NCBI GenBank assembly: GCA_018365265.1
Contig: JAGZKI010000021.1
Coordinates: forward strand, 1-38,837
DNA: 38,837 bases
From: Streptococcus parasanguinis
GTDB lineage: Bacteria; Bacillota; Bacilli; Lactobacillales; Streptococcaceae
Reading direction: 5' to 3'
In this document: piece after piece, positions 29,985-38,701 of the stretch
Layout: every line of letters starts with the position of its first letter
Numbering within the stretch: the first letter of the stretch is position 1
Notes under the pieces: generated by a model
Seen by the model: the letters and a program-made list of their open reading frames with translations, nothing else
Database searches by the model: none
Told to the model about the DNA's origin: nothing
Program-made: the position numbers and the translations under genes

Positions 29985-30924
29985 CTTGAGAGTCCTTTGT
30001 CTTAGATACGATGGTCCGATAGCGGGCGTCAAATAAAGGCACCAGCTGATCCAAGTCTTCTTCTAAACAGAGAACTTTAACATTTGGCCCTGCATCCATG
30101 GTAAAGTAACAAGCATGGCCTGCAGCGCGAAGGTCACGGACAAAGTCCATAGCTTTGTGGCTTTCTTCTGTCAAGTAGCTAAAGGCTGGAGTGGCTGTCC
30201 TAGTCGTCGCATGCATAGCAAGGGCATTGCGCTCTGTCAGCTGACCGACCTGTTTAAAATCATTGCCAGCTAGATAGTCCAGCATATCCTTGTAATCTTG
30301 TCGAGACTCTTCGATCCATTCTTTGAAATTAGTCGAAGTCTCCATGCAGCGTTTCATCCCTTCGCGGCTGGAAACAGGCTTTTGCTTGTCATTGAGGACC
30401 AGCATGATCATCGCGAGTTTTAGGTCTGTTTGGACCTTATAAATTTCTCCACTTTCTTTGTCCCAGGCTGCTAAAGGGCCAAAGAAAGACCGCGAAGAAG
30501 AGCCCGAAGCAAACTTGGCTTTTTGAGCTAATTCCTCCTGGGTCAAGCCCAAATCATAGTACCGATTACAAGCCTTGACGAGAGCAGAGAGCCCGCTCGA
30601 GCTAGAGGACAAGCCTGCGGCGGTTGGCATGTTGTTGCTGGTATCCACCCGAACAAATCCTGCTTCATCTGCTGGCTTCAAGCCATCAATCACAGCTCCA
30701 ATTTTGGCTTGCTCAGCTGGATTTTGGAATTCCCCATCGATGTAAAATTCATGCGCAGTCGCATCTGCTGGCAAGGGAGAGAGACTGGTCTCTGTATACA
30801 TATTCTCTAAGGTCAACGAAATCGAACTGGTCGAAGGGACCATCTGTTTGGCATCTTCTTTTCCCCAGTATTTGATAATCGCGATATTGGCATAGGACTT
30901 AGCCTTTACAGGTTTTCGATCCAT
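29974..30924 (-). CDS. mvaD: Diphosphomevalonate decarboxylase
   Basis: The 316-residue GHMP enzyme makes isopentenyl diphosphate by ATP-dependent decarboxylation. It shows the family start AKSYANIAIIKYWGKED and the serine-rich ATP loop AAGLSSSSSGLSALVKA. The central SGSSSRSFFGPLAAWDK and the late YFTMDAGPNVKVL with its catalytic aspartate follow. AAGGAG lies upstream of ATG inside the mvaK1 frame, and the genes overlap by 19 bases. Tight overlaps through this operon point to coordinated translation. Confidence 0.95.
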   Translation of the reverse strand: MDRKPVKAKSYANIAIIKYWGKEDAKQMVPSTSSISLTLENMYTETSLSPLPADATAHEFYIDGEFQNPAEQAKIGAVIDGLKPADEAGFVRVDTSNNMPTAAGLSSSSSGLSALVKACNRYYDLGLTQEELAQKAKFASGSSSRSFFGPLAAWDKESGEIYKVQTDLKLAMIMLVLNDKQKPVSSREGMKRCMETSTNFKEWIEESRQDYKDMLDYLAGNDFKQVGQLTERNALAMHATTRTATPAFSYLTEESHKAMDFVRDLRAAGHACYFTMDAGPNVKVLCLEEDLDQLVPLFDARYRTIVSKTKDSQDED

Positions 30925-31790
30925 GTATGGTGCGCTCCTTCTTTTTCTAATGCATGGGCAATGGTTTCTGCTTCACGAGAATCCTTGACGAGGGCAATCA
31001 CACAGCCTCCAAGACCGCCCCCACTCATTTTAGCCCCTAAGGCCCCATTTTCAAGGGCAACGGCGACCAGGTGATCTGCTTCTTTACAGCTGACACCAAC
31101 GGCTCTCAAGTGGTCATGACAAGCTGTAAGAGCCTGCCCAAGGCCAATGAGATCTTTTTCTTTCAGAGCCGCTTCTACCTGCTGGGTCAACTGACCAATC
31201 TCATGGAAATGGGACAAAACTTCCTGCCCTTTAGCTTCAACCTTTTGAATCGCCTCACGGGTATTGCCGTGAATCCCCGTATCCGCAATCACCAAACTCG
31301 CTTTTATACCCAGCTCCAGCGGGTAAAAGCCGACATTCCGGATGAATTTAATGGCTTGATCGCTCAGACAAGTCTTGGCATCCAGACCGCTTGGATTCAT
31401 ATGGGCAATGGTTTCTGCTCGATTGACCAGGATTTCTAAGGTCTCATCGTCCAGCTCCTCTTGATAATAGTCAAAAACTGCACGAATAGCTGCGATACTG
31501 ACCGCCGCAGAGGACCCCATCCCCCGTTTTTCCGGTACCATAGACTGAATCCGACAGCGAATCCGGGCCTCACGAATCCCGAGGTGCTCAAGAGACGCAA
31601 AAACCGCCATGGACAATGTGTCATCTTCAAACAAAATCCATGGACTGTCTGCCGGGATGATCTGGCAGATCACTTCGATATGATGGAGTGGCAGGGCAAT
31701 AGCCGGATAACCATAAACCACCGCATGCTCTCCAATTAAGATAATTTTACTATGCGCCTTTCCGACTCCTATCTCTTTATGCATATTCAT
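30906..31790 (-). CDS. mvaK1: Mevalonate kinase
   Basis: The 294-residue GHMP kinase phosphorylates mevalonate. Motifs are GKAHSKIILIGEHAVVYGYPA at the N-terminus, VPEKRGMGSSAAVSIAAIRA for ATP, NPSGLDAKTCLSD with the catalytic aspartate, and KMSGGGLGGCVIALV near the end. Start codon choice lies between ATG 31790 and 31784, both with a weak AGAGCGAG-like site. It is the first gene of the four-gene operon. I cannot define its promoter confidently; the 166 bases upstream hold only an AT-rich stretch and the neighbour's terminator. Confidence 0.95.
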   Translation of the reverse strand: MNMHKEIGVGKAHSKIILIGEHAVVYGYPAIALPLHHIEVICQIIPADSPWILFEDDTLSMAVFASLEHLGIREARIRCRIQSMVPEKRGMGSSAAVSIAAIRAVFDYYQEELDDETLEILVNRAETIAHMNPSGLDAKTCLSDQAIKFIRNVGFYPLELGIKASLVIADTGIHGNTREAIQKVEAKGQEVLSHFHEIGQLTQQVEAALKEKDLIGLGQALTACHDHLRAVGVSCKEADHLVAVALENGALGAKMSGGGLGGCVIALVKDSREAETIAHALEKEGAHHTWIENL

Positions 31791-31925
31791 CTCGCTCTAC
31801 TAAGGTCATTACTATTTTAATATAAATCAGCCAAAAAAGCGATGCTTTTGAAGGAAATCCAACCTAAGACGGAGTCCAAAAATGAATCACCCAGAAGAGC
31901 TCCTTCTTATGGACAGACAAGAAAA

Positions 31926-31948
31926 GGCCGGGATCCGTCATCCCAGCC
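31926..31948 (-). terminator. Terminator of the cppA / serine hydrolase unit
   Basis: On the minus strand GGCTGGGAT pairs with ATCCCGGCC (one G-U or mismatch) around five bases, followed by TTTTCTT. Confidence 0.85.
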
Positions 31949-31956
31949 ATCCATTT

Positions 31957-32898
31957 CTATTTTTCACATTCTTGTTTGATCAAGTCCATCAAAGAGTTGC
32001 GGTCTAAGATCCATTGGGCCCGTTCGTCCTTCTCATAGGTCCGGTTAGACAAAAAGATCACAGCTTCCTGCCTCTTTCGATTGTACATGATGAAGGTTCC
32101 AGTATAGCCCGTATGATCCAACCAGTCACCCTCTAGATTCCATCCGAGAGCGCGGGTCTTGCCCTCTTCACGCGCAAAATTCTGAGACAAGTCACGCGCA
32201 AAATCATCCTTCAGATAATGCTCTAAGAAGCGCTCTAGATCAGCAACAGTTGAAAAAAGTCCAGCACTTCCCGCATGACAGCCCAATACTCTCGCTTTGG
32301 GATCATGAACACTTCCAGAAGCAAGGCCACGGACCGTTGGCACCGCCTTTTCGACCGGTCCAAACCGTGTCTCTGTCATCTTCCAAGGTGTAAAGATCAG
32401 CTCTTCAAATAAACGATCCAAGGGCTGGTGAAACCTGTCTTCTAACCAAAAGCCCAGCAGAAGAAAATTGACGTCGGTGTAATGAAAACTCTTGTCTTCT
32501 TTCAACTGCAAATTTTCAAGAGCTGTTTTCAACTGTCTCGCATCCAATTGATCCCGGTTGGGGATAAAAGGATCCAGCCCAGAAGTATGGGTCAAGAGTT
32601 CCCGGATGGTCGTCTTCTCATGAGCAAAACGCGGGTAAAACTCTTTAAAGGGACGATCGAGCGGAAGCTCCCCTTTCGCATACAAAAAAGCACAGATGGT
32701 AGCGACTCCGACGACCTTACTGACACTGGCCAAATCATAGACCAGGTCAGCCACTACTGACTCTCCTTTTTCAGGATCCGCTAGTCCCAGATAGTGCTCA
32801 CTCCACTGACCCTTGCGGTAAAGCGCAAGAGAGGCACCTGGATAGATGCCTTCTTGGATTTGTTCGGTAATTTTTTCGATGATTGCATTCACGCTCAT
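31957..32898 (-). CDS. Beta-lactamase-fold serine hydrolase
   Basis: The 313-residue protein belongs to the class C beta-lactamase/penicillin-binding-protein-like hydrolases. The SxxK nucleophile motif is SVSK in YDLASVSKVVGVA, the YxN-type tyrosine motif is YTDVN, and the C-terminal triad region is near WLDHTGYTGTFI (HTG). No signal peptide is seen, so it is probably cytosolic; such proteins are esterases or peptidases of uncertain substrate. The frame extends upstream into cppA. ATG 32898 or GTG 32892 is likely, since GGAGTG lies just before them. It is ten bases after the cppA stop, in the same operon. Confidence 0.85.
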   Translation of the reverse strand: MSVNAIIEKITEQIQEGIYPGASLALYRKGQWSEHYLGLADPEKGESVVADLVYDLASVSKVVGVATICAFLYAKGELPLDRPFKEFYPRFAHEKTTIRELLTHTSGLDPFIPNRDQLDARQLKTALENLQLKEDKSFHYTDVNFLLLGFWLEDRFHQPLDRLFEELIFTPWKMTETRFGPVEKAVPTVRGLASGSVHDPKARVLGCHAGSAGLFSTVADLERFLEHYLKDDFARDLSQNFAREEGKTRALGWNLEGDWLDHTGYTGTFIMYNRKRQEAVIFLSNRTYEKDERAQWILDRNSLMDLIKQECEK

Positions 32899-32908
32899 CA
32901 CTCCATTC

Positions 32909-33676
32909 TTATTCTTCATAAGAAATATGGACCTGATCTTGATTGGCTTCAAACCAGAGTTCAATCTGACTTGGATCTTTGGCAATCAAGAAAGTTCCCT
33001 TACGGTGCACAAAATCGACAGTTTCTCCCAAGCGTTCTTTCACGACTTCCACATCAAAAGATGCCAATTCGACCTTGATCATGCTCAAATCCCAAGTCAC
33101 CTTGTTCTCCACTTGGAGATCTTCTCCTTGAGCTTCCTGCAAATGGATAAAGTGGGCCAAAGCTGGCAAGTTGCTATAGAACTTCTCAGCCTCAGCAAAA
33201 TCGGCCACATTGACCTCAAGAAAGTCCACATCAAAGCTGGTCAAACCTTTGAAATCTTCTGGCACGTCAACAAGAGGCGCTTTCTCCAACGGTTCTAGGC
33301 TTTCAAGATTTTCTTCAGCATGCACGAAAATGGTATCTCCTTGAGGAGACACAACTTCAAAGGCGCGACCATTAGCTCCTTGGTAAAGGGCGCTTGTTTC
33401 TGGCTGGCGGGCCAACAAATAATCAATTTCTTGAGCTTGTGCCACTTTCACCACGATGCGACCCAATTTCTTTGGACCTTCGACCTTACGCGAACGCATA
33501 CTCGGTGACTCTTCTAAGACAATTTTCTCTACTTTTGAGGCATCTCCTAAAGATAGGAGAGCTCCTTCTTCCACTAATACTTTCATTCCCAATGTCTCTT
33601 CATAAAAGCGTTGATTGACATTTCGGTTATTCACTTTCAAGACTGGGATCACTCTTACGATCTGATTTGCTGTCAT
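32909..33676 (-). CDS. cppA: CppA family protein (putative C3-degrading proteinase)
   Basis: The 255-residue protein resembles streptococcal CppA, reported as a C3-degrading proteinase. The family-like start is MTANQIVRVIPVLKVNNRNVNQRFYEETLGMKVL. The fold appears to be two VOC (glyoxalase/bleomycin-type) modules, about 5-125 and 145-245, visible as repeated 'FYEETLGMKV' and 'FAEAEKFYSNLPAL' patterns. There is no signal peptide, anchor or recognisable protease triad, so the proteinase label should be treated with care. GGAGG six bases before ATG 33676 sets the start. Confidence 0.85.
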   Translation of the reverse strand: MTANQIVRVIPVLKVNNRNVNQRFYEETLGMKVLVEEGALLSLGDASKVEKIVLEESPSMRSRKVEGPKKLGRIVVKVAQAQEIDYLLARQPETSALYQGANGRAFEVVSPQGDTIFVHAEENLESLEPLEKAPLVDVPEDFKGLTSFDVDFLEVNVADFAEAEKFYSNLPALAHFIHLQEAQGEDLQVENKVTWDLSMIKVELASFDVEVVKERLGETVDFVHRKGTFLIAKDPSQIELWFEANQDQVHISYEE

Positions 33677-33697
33677 ACTTTCCTCCAAGCACTTTTT

Positions 33698-33726
33698 ATT
33701 GTAAAAGATTTTCTGGCTTTTTACAA
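33698..33726 (-). promoter_or_regulatory. cppA promoter
   Basis: On the minus strand TTGTAA (33721-33726) and TACAAT (33698-33703) are spaced by 17 bases. Confidence 0.75.
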
Positions 33727-33741
33727 GAAATCTTGTGCAAA

Positions 33742-33776
33742 AAAGACAGATTTTTCAAAAATAAAAATCTGTCTTT
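33742..33776 (-). terminator. Terminator of the 425-residue membrane protein gene
   Basis: A perfect 14-bp stem AAAGACAGATTTTT/AAAAATCTGTCTTT with a seven-base loop and T tail, six bases after the stop codon. Confidence 0.92.
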
Positions 33777-33782
33777 CTTTTT

Positions 33783-35060
33783 TTAGTATACTGTTCGTGT
33801 ATGGACCCGCCCGTTTGGAGCTTCAAATTCGTATTCTAAGTAATCCTGATAGGTCCCTGGTGCAATCACTCCACGCACATCTAATACAGCCGTTCCTGCC
33901 TGTCCCACAATGGAATCTGCTAACAGGCAGCAATTAGTAGACAGAACAAAGTAAGATTTAAAACGCGAAGAAGTAAATTTATATAGCTCAGCCCCTAAAT
34001 CATATTTCAATTTGTAAGCGTAGGTCGGCTGACCGTCTTCCAGTAACCTCCTAGGTGGATCCCAAGGTTCTAACAACTGATCAATTTCAGCTAGACGCTT
34101 CTCTACTGCCTGATTCTCTTCTTCGGTAAGGGATAGGCTGTAGCCAAACAGCGTCTTTTGACTCTCTTTTTTACATAGTTCGATGTATGGTTCCTTATCC
34201 ACTTTAAACAGTACGCCATCCCCAATCGTCCCAAATAGACGCTCTGAAAAGGGATCGTAACTTCCGTAAGAAATGACCTTCCCCTGATAACAAATATCTA
34301 CATGCCCAATCGCTCCAAATAAGTTGCTGTCAGAAGTATGAACCAAAATTTCTAATTCCCTTGCCTCTTCTTCTTTTTTCACCAATCGATAAGGGCCTGT
34401 GTGTCCCGCCGAGCTCCCTTTTTGAAGAAACTGGTTAAACCGTTTTAACTCCTTAGCAGGGATAAAGGCTGCAAAGATAACCGGTAGGCTAATACGAAAG
34501 CGACGTTTTAACTCTTGGCCTTGTTGGTCTTTGTCAAATAAAATACCATCTCGAATATTAGAAATCCCCAACAAGACCAGATAAGCCCCCAAGAGGATAA
34601 ATTGGAAGTGCCCATCTGAACCAGGTTCCAAGACAGTTGCTAGACCAAGCCCACCGTTTAAAAGCGCATCCCATAAATAGAGCCAGCCTCCTTTTACCCG
34701 ATTGGCCTTATAAAGCCAAAATGTGATCCCATAGACAATGGCACTCCCCAACTGATATGCCCCTAAACAAATCACAACTAAGTTTACGGGCAGACTACTC
34801 AGTCGATTCAACCAGATCAACGCAAGTGAAAGAAAAATAAACCAAATAGAGTGGCTATAGGAAATAGACTTGCTACGTAACAAAAAGCGAAGAAGAAAGC
34901 TTCCTAGTCCATCAACTAAAAAGTAAATGGCTAATAGATCCAAGGAAAATTTGGTGAAACCAACGCCGTTTCGAAAAATGAGAATCCCAAAAATGACGGC
35001 AAGAACCCCAAACAATAAGGTCCGTCTTCTTGCAACTTGTTCAAAAGATATTTTTTTCAA
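33783..35060 (-). CDS. Membrane protein fused to a putative cysteine-peptidase-like domain
   Basis: The 425-residue protein has about six hydrophobic helices in residues 14-175, arranged like DUF308/HdeD membrane proteins. A soluble part follows. In that part His253 lies in GAIGHVDICYQGKVISYGSYDP and Cys377-Cys378 in FVLSTNCCLLADSIVG. This His-before-Cys order is the layout of circularly permuted NlpC/P60-like (LRAT/DUF4105-like) folds. Which side of the membrane the domain faces is not clear. The start codon is TTG with AAGGAGAAGG before it. It is divergent from pepX and has its own terminator. Function is unknown; the cysteine-peptidase idea is inference from motif layout only. Confidence 0.65.
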   Translation of the reverse strand: MKKISFEQVARRRTLLFGVLAVIFGILIFRNGVGFTKFSLDLLAIYFLVDGLGSFLLRFLLRSKSISYSHSIWFIFLSLALIWLNRLSSLPVNLVVICLGAYQLGSAIVYGITFWLYKANRVKGGWLYLWDALLNGGLGLATVLEPGSDGHFQFILLGAYLVLLGISNIRDGILFDKDQQGQELKRRFRISLPVIFAAFIPAKELKRFNQFLQKGSSAGHTGPYRLVKKEEEARELEILVHTSDSNLFGAIGHVDICYQGKVISYGSYDPFSERLFGTIGDGVLFKVDKEPYIELCKKESQKTLFGYSLSLTEEENQAVEKRLAEIDQLLEPWDPPRRLLEDGQPTYAYKLKYDLGAELYKFTSSRFKSYFVLSTNCCLLADSIVGQAGTAVLDVRGVIAPGTYQDYLEYEFEAPNGRVHTRTVY

Positions 35061-35090
35061 TATTCCTTCTCCTTATAGACGAAAGGTCTT

Positions 35091-35119
35091 TAGACAAATA
35101 CTATTTTATCAAGTATAAT
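35091..35119 (+). promoter_or_regulatory. pepX promoter
   Basis: TAGACA and TATAAT are spaced by 17 bases in the 101-base divergent region between the 425-residue membrane protein gene and pepX. Confidence 0.7.
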
Positions 35120-35161
35120 ATAAGAAGTAAAGAAAAAAGAAACTGATAAAAGGAGCAGTCT

Positions 35162-37450
35162 ATGAAATACAATCAATATAGCTATCTATCTGTTGACCAA
35201 AAAGACATTCTTAAGGAACTAAAAGAAATTGGGTTTGACCTTCCCACCCACCTCCCAGAAAAAGAACTGTTTGAATGGTTTGTCCGCAAGGTTTACTTCA
35301 CCTATAAAGATACAGATTATCCCCTCTCTAACCTAGTGGTGGATTCTAAAACAGACTTTTTAACGTATATCCAATCTGACTGCGAATGGTCTCCGAACAT
35401 TTTTTACACAGTAGCCCTCCAATTACTCGGTTTCCGCTATTTTATTGATTTTGAAGATACGGATAGCTTCTTGAAAGAAGTCCAATTTCCGATTGAGTAT
35501 GGAAACTTGGTAGAAAACCTCTATCACCTTCTCAATACTCGAACAGTAAAAGGAAATTTACTCATCGATCAGTTGGTCAGCGATGGCTTGATTCCTGAAG
35601 ATAACCAGTATCACTATTTTAACGGCAAGAGCCTCGCAACCTTTACGAGCCATGATGCCATCCGCGAGGTCGTCTATGTGGAAAGTCGGGTCGATACCGA
35701 CAAAGATGGTCTGCCAGACTTGGTCAAGGTCAGCATTATCCGTCCTCGCTATGAAGGCAAGATTCCAGCTGTTATGACCGCAAGTCCCTATCACCAAGGG
35801 ACCAACGATAAGGCCAGCGACAAGGCCCTCTACAATATGAATGTCGACCTCGAGGTCAAAGAACCTCATACCATTCAAGTAGAAGTACCTCAATTAGAAT
35901 TGGTGGATCCTGTCGGTTCAGCTGAGCTAGTCGATGAAGCTGAAGAAACTCTCACCCATATCAATTCCAGCTATACCCTCAACGACTACCTCCTTCCACG
36001 CGGCTACGCTAATCTCTACGTATCTGGAGTGGGGACAAAAGATTCGCAAGGCTTGATGACCAATGGAAATTACCAACAAATCGAAGCCTACAAGAACGTT
36101 ATCGACTGGCTCAATGGCCGTTGCCGGGCCTTTACAGATCACACACGCAAACGCCAAGTCAAAGCTGATTGGTCTAATGGAAAGGTCGCAACCACCGGGA
36201 TCTCTTACCTTGGAACCATGTCTAACGGCCTTGCGACCACCGGTGTCGATGGCCTAGAAGTCATCATTGCAGAGGCTGGGATCTCTTCTTGGTACAACTA
36301 CTACCGCGAAAACGGCCTCGTGACAAGTCCTGGTGGCTATCCAGGTGAAGATTTCGATTCCCTTGCCGAATTGACCTACTCGCGCAACCTTCTAGGTGGA
36401 GACTATTTGCACCATAATGCAGCCCACCAAGCCGATCTAGACATCGTGAAAAAAGAGCTGGACCGCGCTTCTGGAGACTACAATCAATTCTGGCACGACC
36501 GCAATTATCTCTTACATGCTGATCAGGTGAAGGCTGAGGTGGTCTTCACTCATGGTTCGCAAGACTGGAACGTGAAACCTCTTCACGTCTTTAATATGTT
36601 CCAGGCTCTTCCAACAAGCATCAAGAAACACCTCTTCTATCACAATGGTGCCCATGTCTATCTCAACAACTGGCAATCCATTGACTTCCGCGAAAGCATG
36701 AACGCCCTCCTCTCTAAAAAATTGCTGGGCTACGATTCAAGCTATGAATTGCCTACTGTCATCTGGCAGGACAATACAGGAGAACAAAGTTGGACTTCCT
36801 TGGATGATTTTGGCAACCAAACAAATCAGCGAACCTTCTCCCTAGGAGACGACGAAAAAGTCATCCAAAACCGCTACGAGACGAAAGATTACGAGCGCTA
36901 TGGCAAGGCTTATCCAACCTTCTTAACGGACCTATACCAGGATAAGGCTCAACAAGTGACCATTGACCTGCCAATCGAAGAAGACCTACACCTCAATGGG
37001 AAAGCTCGCCTTCACCTGCGACTTCACTCCAGCACCAATAAAGGCCTGCTTTCAGCACAACTCTTGGAGCTTGGAAGCAAGAAATACCTCCAACCCTATC
37101 CTGCTGTCTTGTCGGTCCGTACGATGGATAACGGTCGCTACCATATGCTAGACAATTTGACCGAGTTGCCTTTCAAAGAAGCTGGCCAACGAGTCATTTC
37201 GAAAGGTTATCTCAACCTCCAAAATCGTCATGATCTCTTAGAGGTTGAGGCTGTGACGCCAGGCGAGTGGATGGAATTTGACTTTGATCTCCAACCAACC
37301 ATCTACAAGCTCGAAAAAGGAGCAACCCTTCGCCTGGTCCTTTACACGACAGACTTTGAAATCACTGTTCGCGATCAAACCGATTACCAACTGACCATTG
37401 ATTTAGCACAATCCAGCCTCCATCTTCCTGAAATGACAGAGACCCGCTAA
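35162..37450 (+). CDS. pepX: Xaa-Pro dipeptidyl-peptidase
   Basis: The 762-residue S15-family serine peptidase releases X-Pro dipeptides from peptide N-termini, important for using proline-rich peptides. The catalytic triad falls at Ser348 (TTGISYLGTMSN), Asp468 (HGSQDWNVK) and His498 (HNGAHVY), the same numbering as lactococcal PepX. An N-terminal helical domain (1-150), alpha/beta hydrolase core and C-terminal jelly-roll domain (from about 570) are recognisable. No signal peptide is present. AAGGAG precedes ATG. A weak GAGACC/GGTCTC hairpin overlaps the stop without a U tract. Confidence 0.97.
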   Translation: MKYNQYSYLSVDQKDILKELKEIGFDLPTHLPEKELFEWFVRKVYFTYKDTDYPLSNLVVDSKTDFLTYIQSDCEWSPNIFYTVALQLLGFRYFIDFEDTDSFLKEVQFPIEYGNLVENLYHLLNTRTVKGNLLIDQLVSDGLIPEDNQYHYFNGKSLATFTSHDAIREVVYVESRVDTDKDGLPDLVKVSIIRPRYEGKIPAVMTASPYHQGTNDKASDKALYNMNVDLEVKEPHTIQVEVPQLELVDPVGSAELVDEAEETLTHINSSYTLNDYLLPRGYANLYVSGVGTKDSQGLMTNGNYQQIEAYKNVIDWLNGRCRAFTDHTRKRQVKADWSNGKVATTGISYLGTMSNGLATTGVDGLEVIIAEAGISSWYNYYRENGLVTSPGGYPGEDFDSLAELTYSRNLLGGDYLHHNAAHQADLDIVKKELDRASGDYNQFWHDRNYLLHADQVKAEVVFTHGSQDWNVKPLHVFNMFQALPTSIKKHLFYHNGAHVYLNNWQSIDFRESMNALLSKKLLGYDSSYELPTVIWQDNTGEQSWTSLDDFGNQTNQRTFSLGDDEKVIQNRYETKDYERYGKAYPTFLTDLYQDKAQQVTIDLPIEEDLHLNGKARLHLRLHSSTNKGLLSAQLLELGSKKYLQPYPAVLSVRTMDNGRYHMLDNLTELPFKEAGQRVISKGYLNLQNRHDLLEVEAVTPGEWMEFDFDLQPTIYKLEKGATLRLVLYTTDFEITVRDQTDYQLTIDLAQSSLHLPEMTETR

Positions 37451-37485
37451 TCGTGGTCTCAAGGCTTGTCCTCTCTTTGCTTCAT

Positions 37486-37514
37486 TTGACAGCTTAGCCT
37501 ACTTATGTTACTAT
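37486..37514 (+). promoter_or_regulatory. rocS promoter
   Basis: TTGACA and an extended TGTTACTAT are spaced by 17 bases, 40 bases before the rocS start. Confidence 0.75.
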
Positions 37515-37554
37515 CTAATAGAGTATTTCATAGAAAAAGATATTAGAGGAAGTT

Positions 37555-38049
37555 ATGGCGATTGAAAAAACTGTCAGCGAAATTGCTGAAATTTTAGGAG
37601 TCAGCCGCCAGGCGGTCAATAACCGTGTCAAGGCGCTGGCTCCAGAAGATACCCAAAAAAACGAAAAAGGGGTTACCGTTGTAACCCGTAGTGGCTTGAT
37701 CAAGCTCGAAGAAATCTACAAAAAAACTATTTTTGAAGATGAGCCAGTCAGCGATGATGTGAAGCAACGCGAATTGATGGAAATTTTGGTGGATGAAAAA
37801 AATTCTGAAATCGTCCGTCTCTACGAGCAACTCAAAGCCAAAGACGAGCAACTCGCTAAGAAAGATGAACAGTTGCGCGTGAAAGACGTTCAAATTGCTG
37901 AAAAAGACAAGCAATTGGACCAACAACAACAATTGACTTTACAAGCAATGAACGACCGCGATACCTTGAAACTTGAACTCGAACAAGCCAATGAAAAAGT
38001 TCAAGAGCAAGAAAGCAAAGGTTTCTGGGCACGCGTTTTCCGTCGATAA
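37555..38049 (+). CDS. rocS: RocS-like chromosome segregation regulator (DUF536)
   Basis: The 164-residue protein has an N-terminal helix-turn-helix (VSEIAEILGVSRQAVNNRVKAL, residues about 7-28), a linker, a coiled coil from about 70 to 152, and a short basic-aromatic tail KGFWARVFRR that could be an amphipathic membrane-binding helix. This is the architecture described for pneumococcal RocS, which binds DNA and membrane and links chromosome segregation with capsule production. Four successive heptads of form xxKDxQ(L/I) run through 94-121. GAGGAAG precedes ATG. The name is from recognition of layout and family; the segregation role here is by analogy. Confidence 0.78.
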   Translation: MAIEKTVSEIAEILGVSRQAVNNRVKALAPEDTQKNEKGVTVVTRSGLIKLEEIYKKTIFEDEPVSDDVKQRELMEILVDEKNSEIVRLYEQLKAKDEQLAKKDEQLRVKDVQIAEKDKQLDQQQQLTLQAMNDRDTLKLELEQANEKVQEQESKGFWARVFRR

Positions 38050-38102
38050 TCTGGGGCTGGATCCTACCAGTCCCTTTTCTTTTCTACCACAGGAGATTTT
38101 CC

Positions 38103-38696
38103 ATGAAAGCATTAGAAGATTATATCGCCTTCGATCTCGAATTTAACCAATACGAAGGCGCCTATCAGATCATCCAGGTGTCTGCCGTGCGTTTTACGGA
38201 CGGTAAAGAAGTCGACCACTACGACTCCTACGTCTACACCGATAAGCCTCTAAAAAGCTTTATTAACGGCCTCACTGGCATAACCCAGGACAAGATCCAA
38301 AATGCTCCACAACTAGAGCAGGTCCTCGGCGAATTCAAGGCCTTCGTTGGAGACCGCCCCTTGATCGGCTACAATGCTAAAAAGAGCGACCTTCCCATCC
38401 TACTTGAAAATGGCTTGGATTTAGAAGAACAGTACGCTGTCGATGTCTTTGACGAAGCCTTCGAACGTCGTCCATCTGACCTTCATGGCATTAAAAATCT
38501 CCAACTCCACACCGTTGCAGAATTCTTGGGAGTTGCAGGAAAATCACACGATAGCTTAGAAGACGCCCGCATGACAGCTCTTGTCTACCAACAATTCCTC
38601 GAATTTGATCAAGGCCGTACCCTCCTTGAAGAGCAAGAGAACTTCTCCATCAACCCCTTTGGAGGCTTGGACTTATCCGGATTTTTTGATGAATAA
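38103..38696 (+). CDS. DEDDh-family 3'-5' exonuclease (DnaQ-like)
   Basis: The 197-residue protein has the exonuclease motifs of the DnaQ superfamily: Asp11-Leu-Glu13 (Exo I, AFDLEFN), Asp96 in IGYNAKKSDLP (Exo II) and His149/Asp154 in KSHDSLEDARM (Exo III, DEDDh). It is shorter than PolC and lacks polymerase or helicase parts, so it is a stand-alone nuclease for DNA or RNA ends. A 25-residue tail (ENFSINPFGGLDLSGFFDE) follows the domain and might be a protein-binding peptide. AGGAG lies seven bases before ATG. It starts 53 bases after rocS and may be cotranscribed. Confidence 0.88.
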   Translation: MKALEDYIAFDLEFNQYEGAYQIIQVSAVRFTDGKEVDHYDSYVYTDKPLKSFINGLTGITQDKIQNAPQLEQVLGEFKAFVGDRPLIGYNAKKSDLPILLENGLDLEEQYAVDVFDEAFERRPSDLHGIKNLQLHTVAEFLGVAGKSHDSLEDARMTALVYQQFLEFDQGRTLLEEQENFSINPFGGLDLSGFFDE

Positions 38697-38701
38697 AAAG
38701 A

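Noticed and set aside
37439..37460. GAGACC/GGTCTC as the pepX terminator
   Set aside because: The stem is six pairs with a ten-base loop and no T run, too weak to call.
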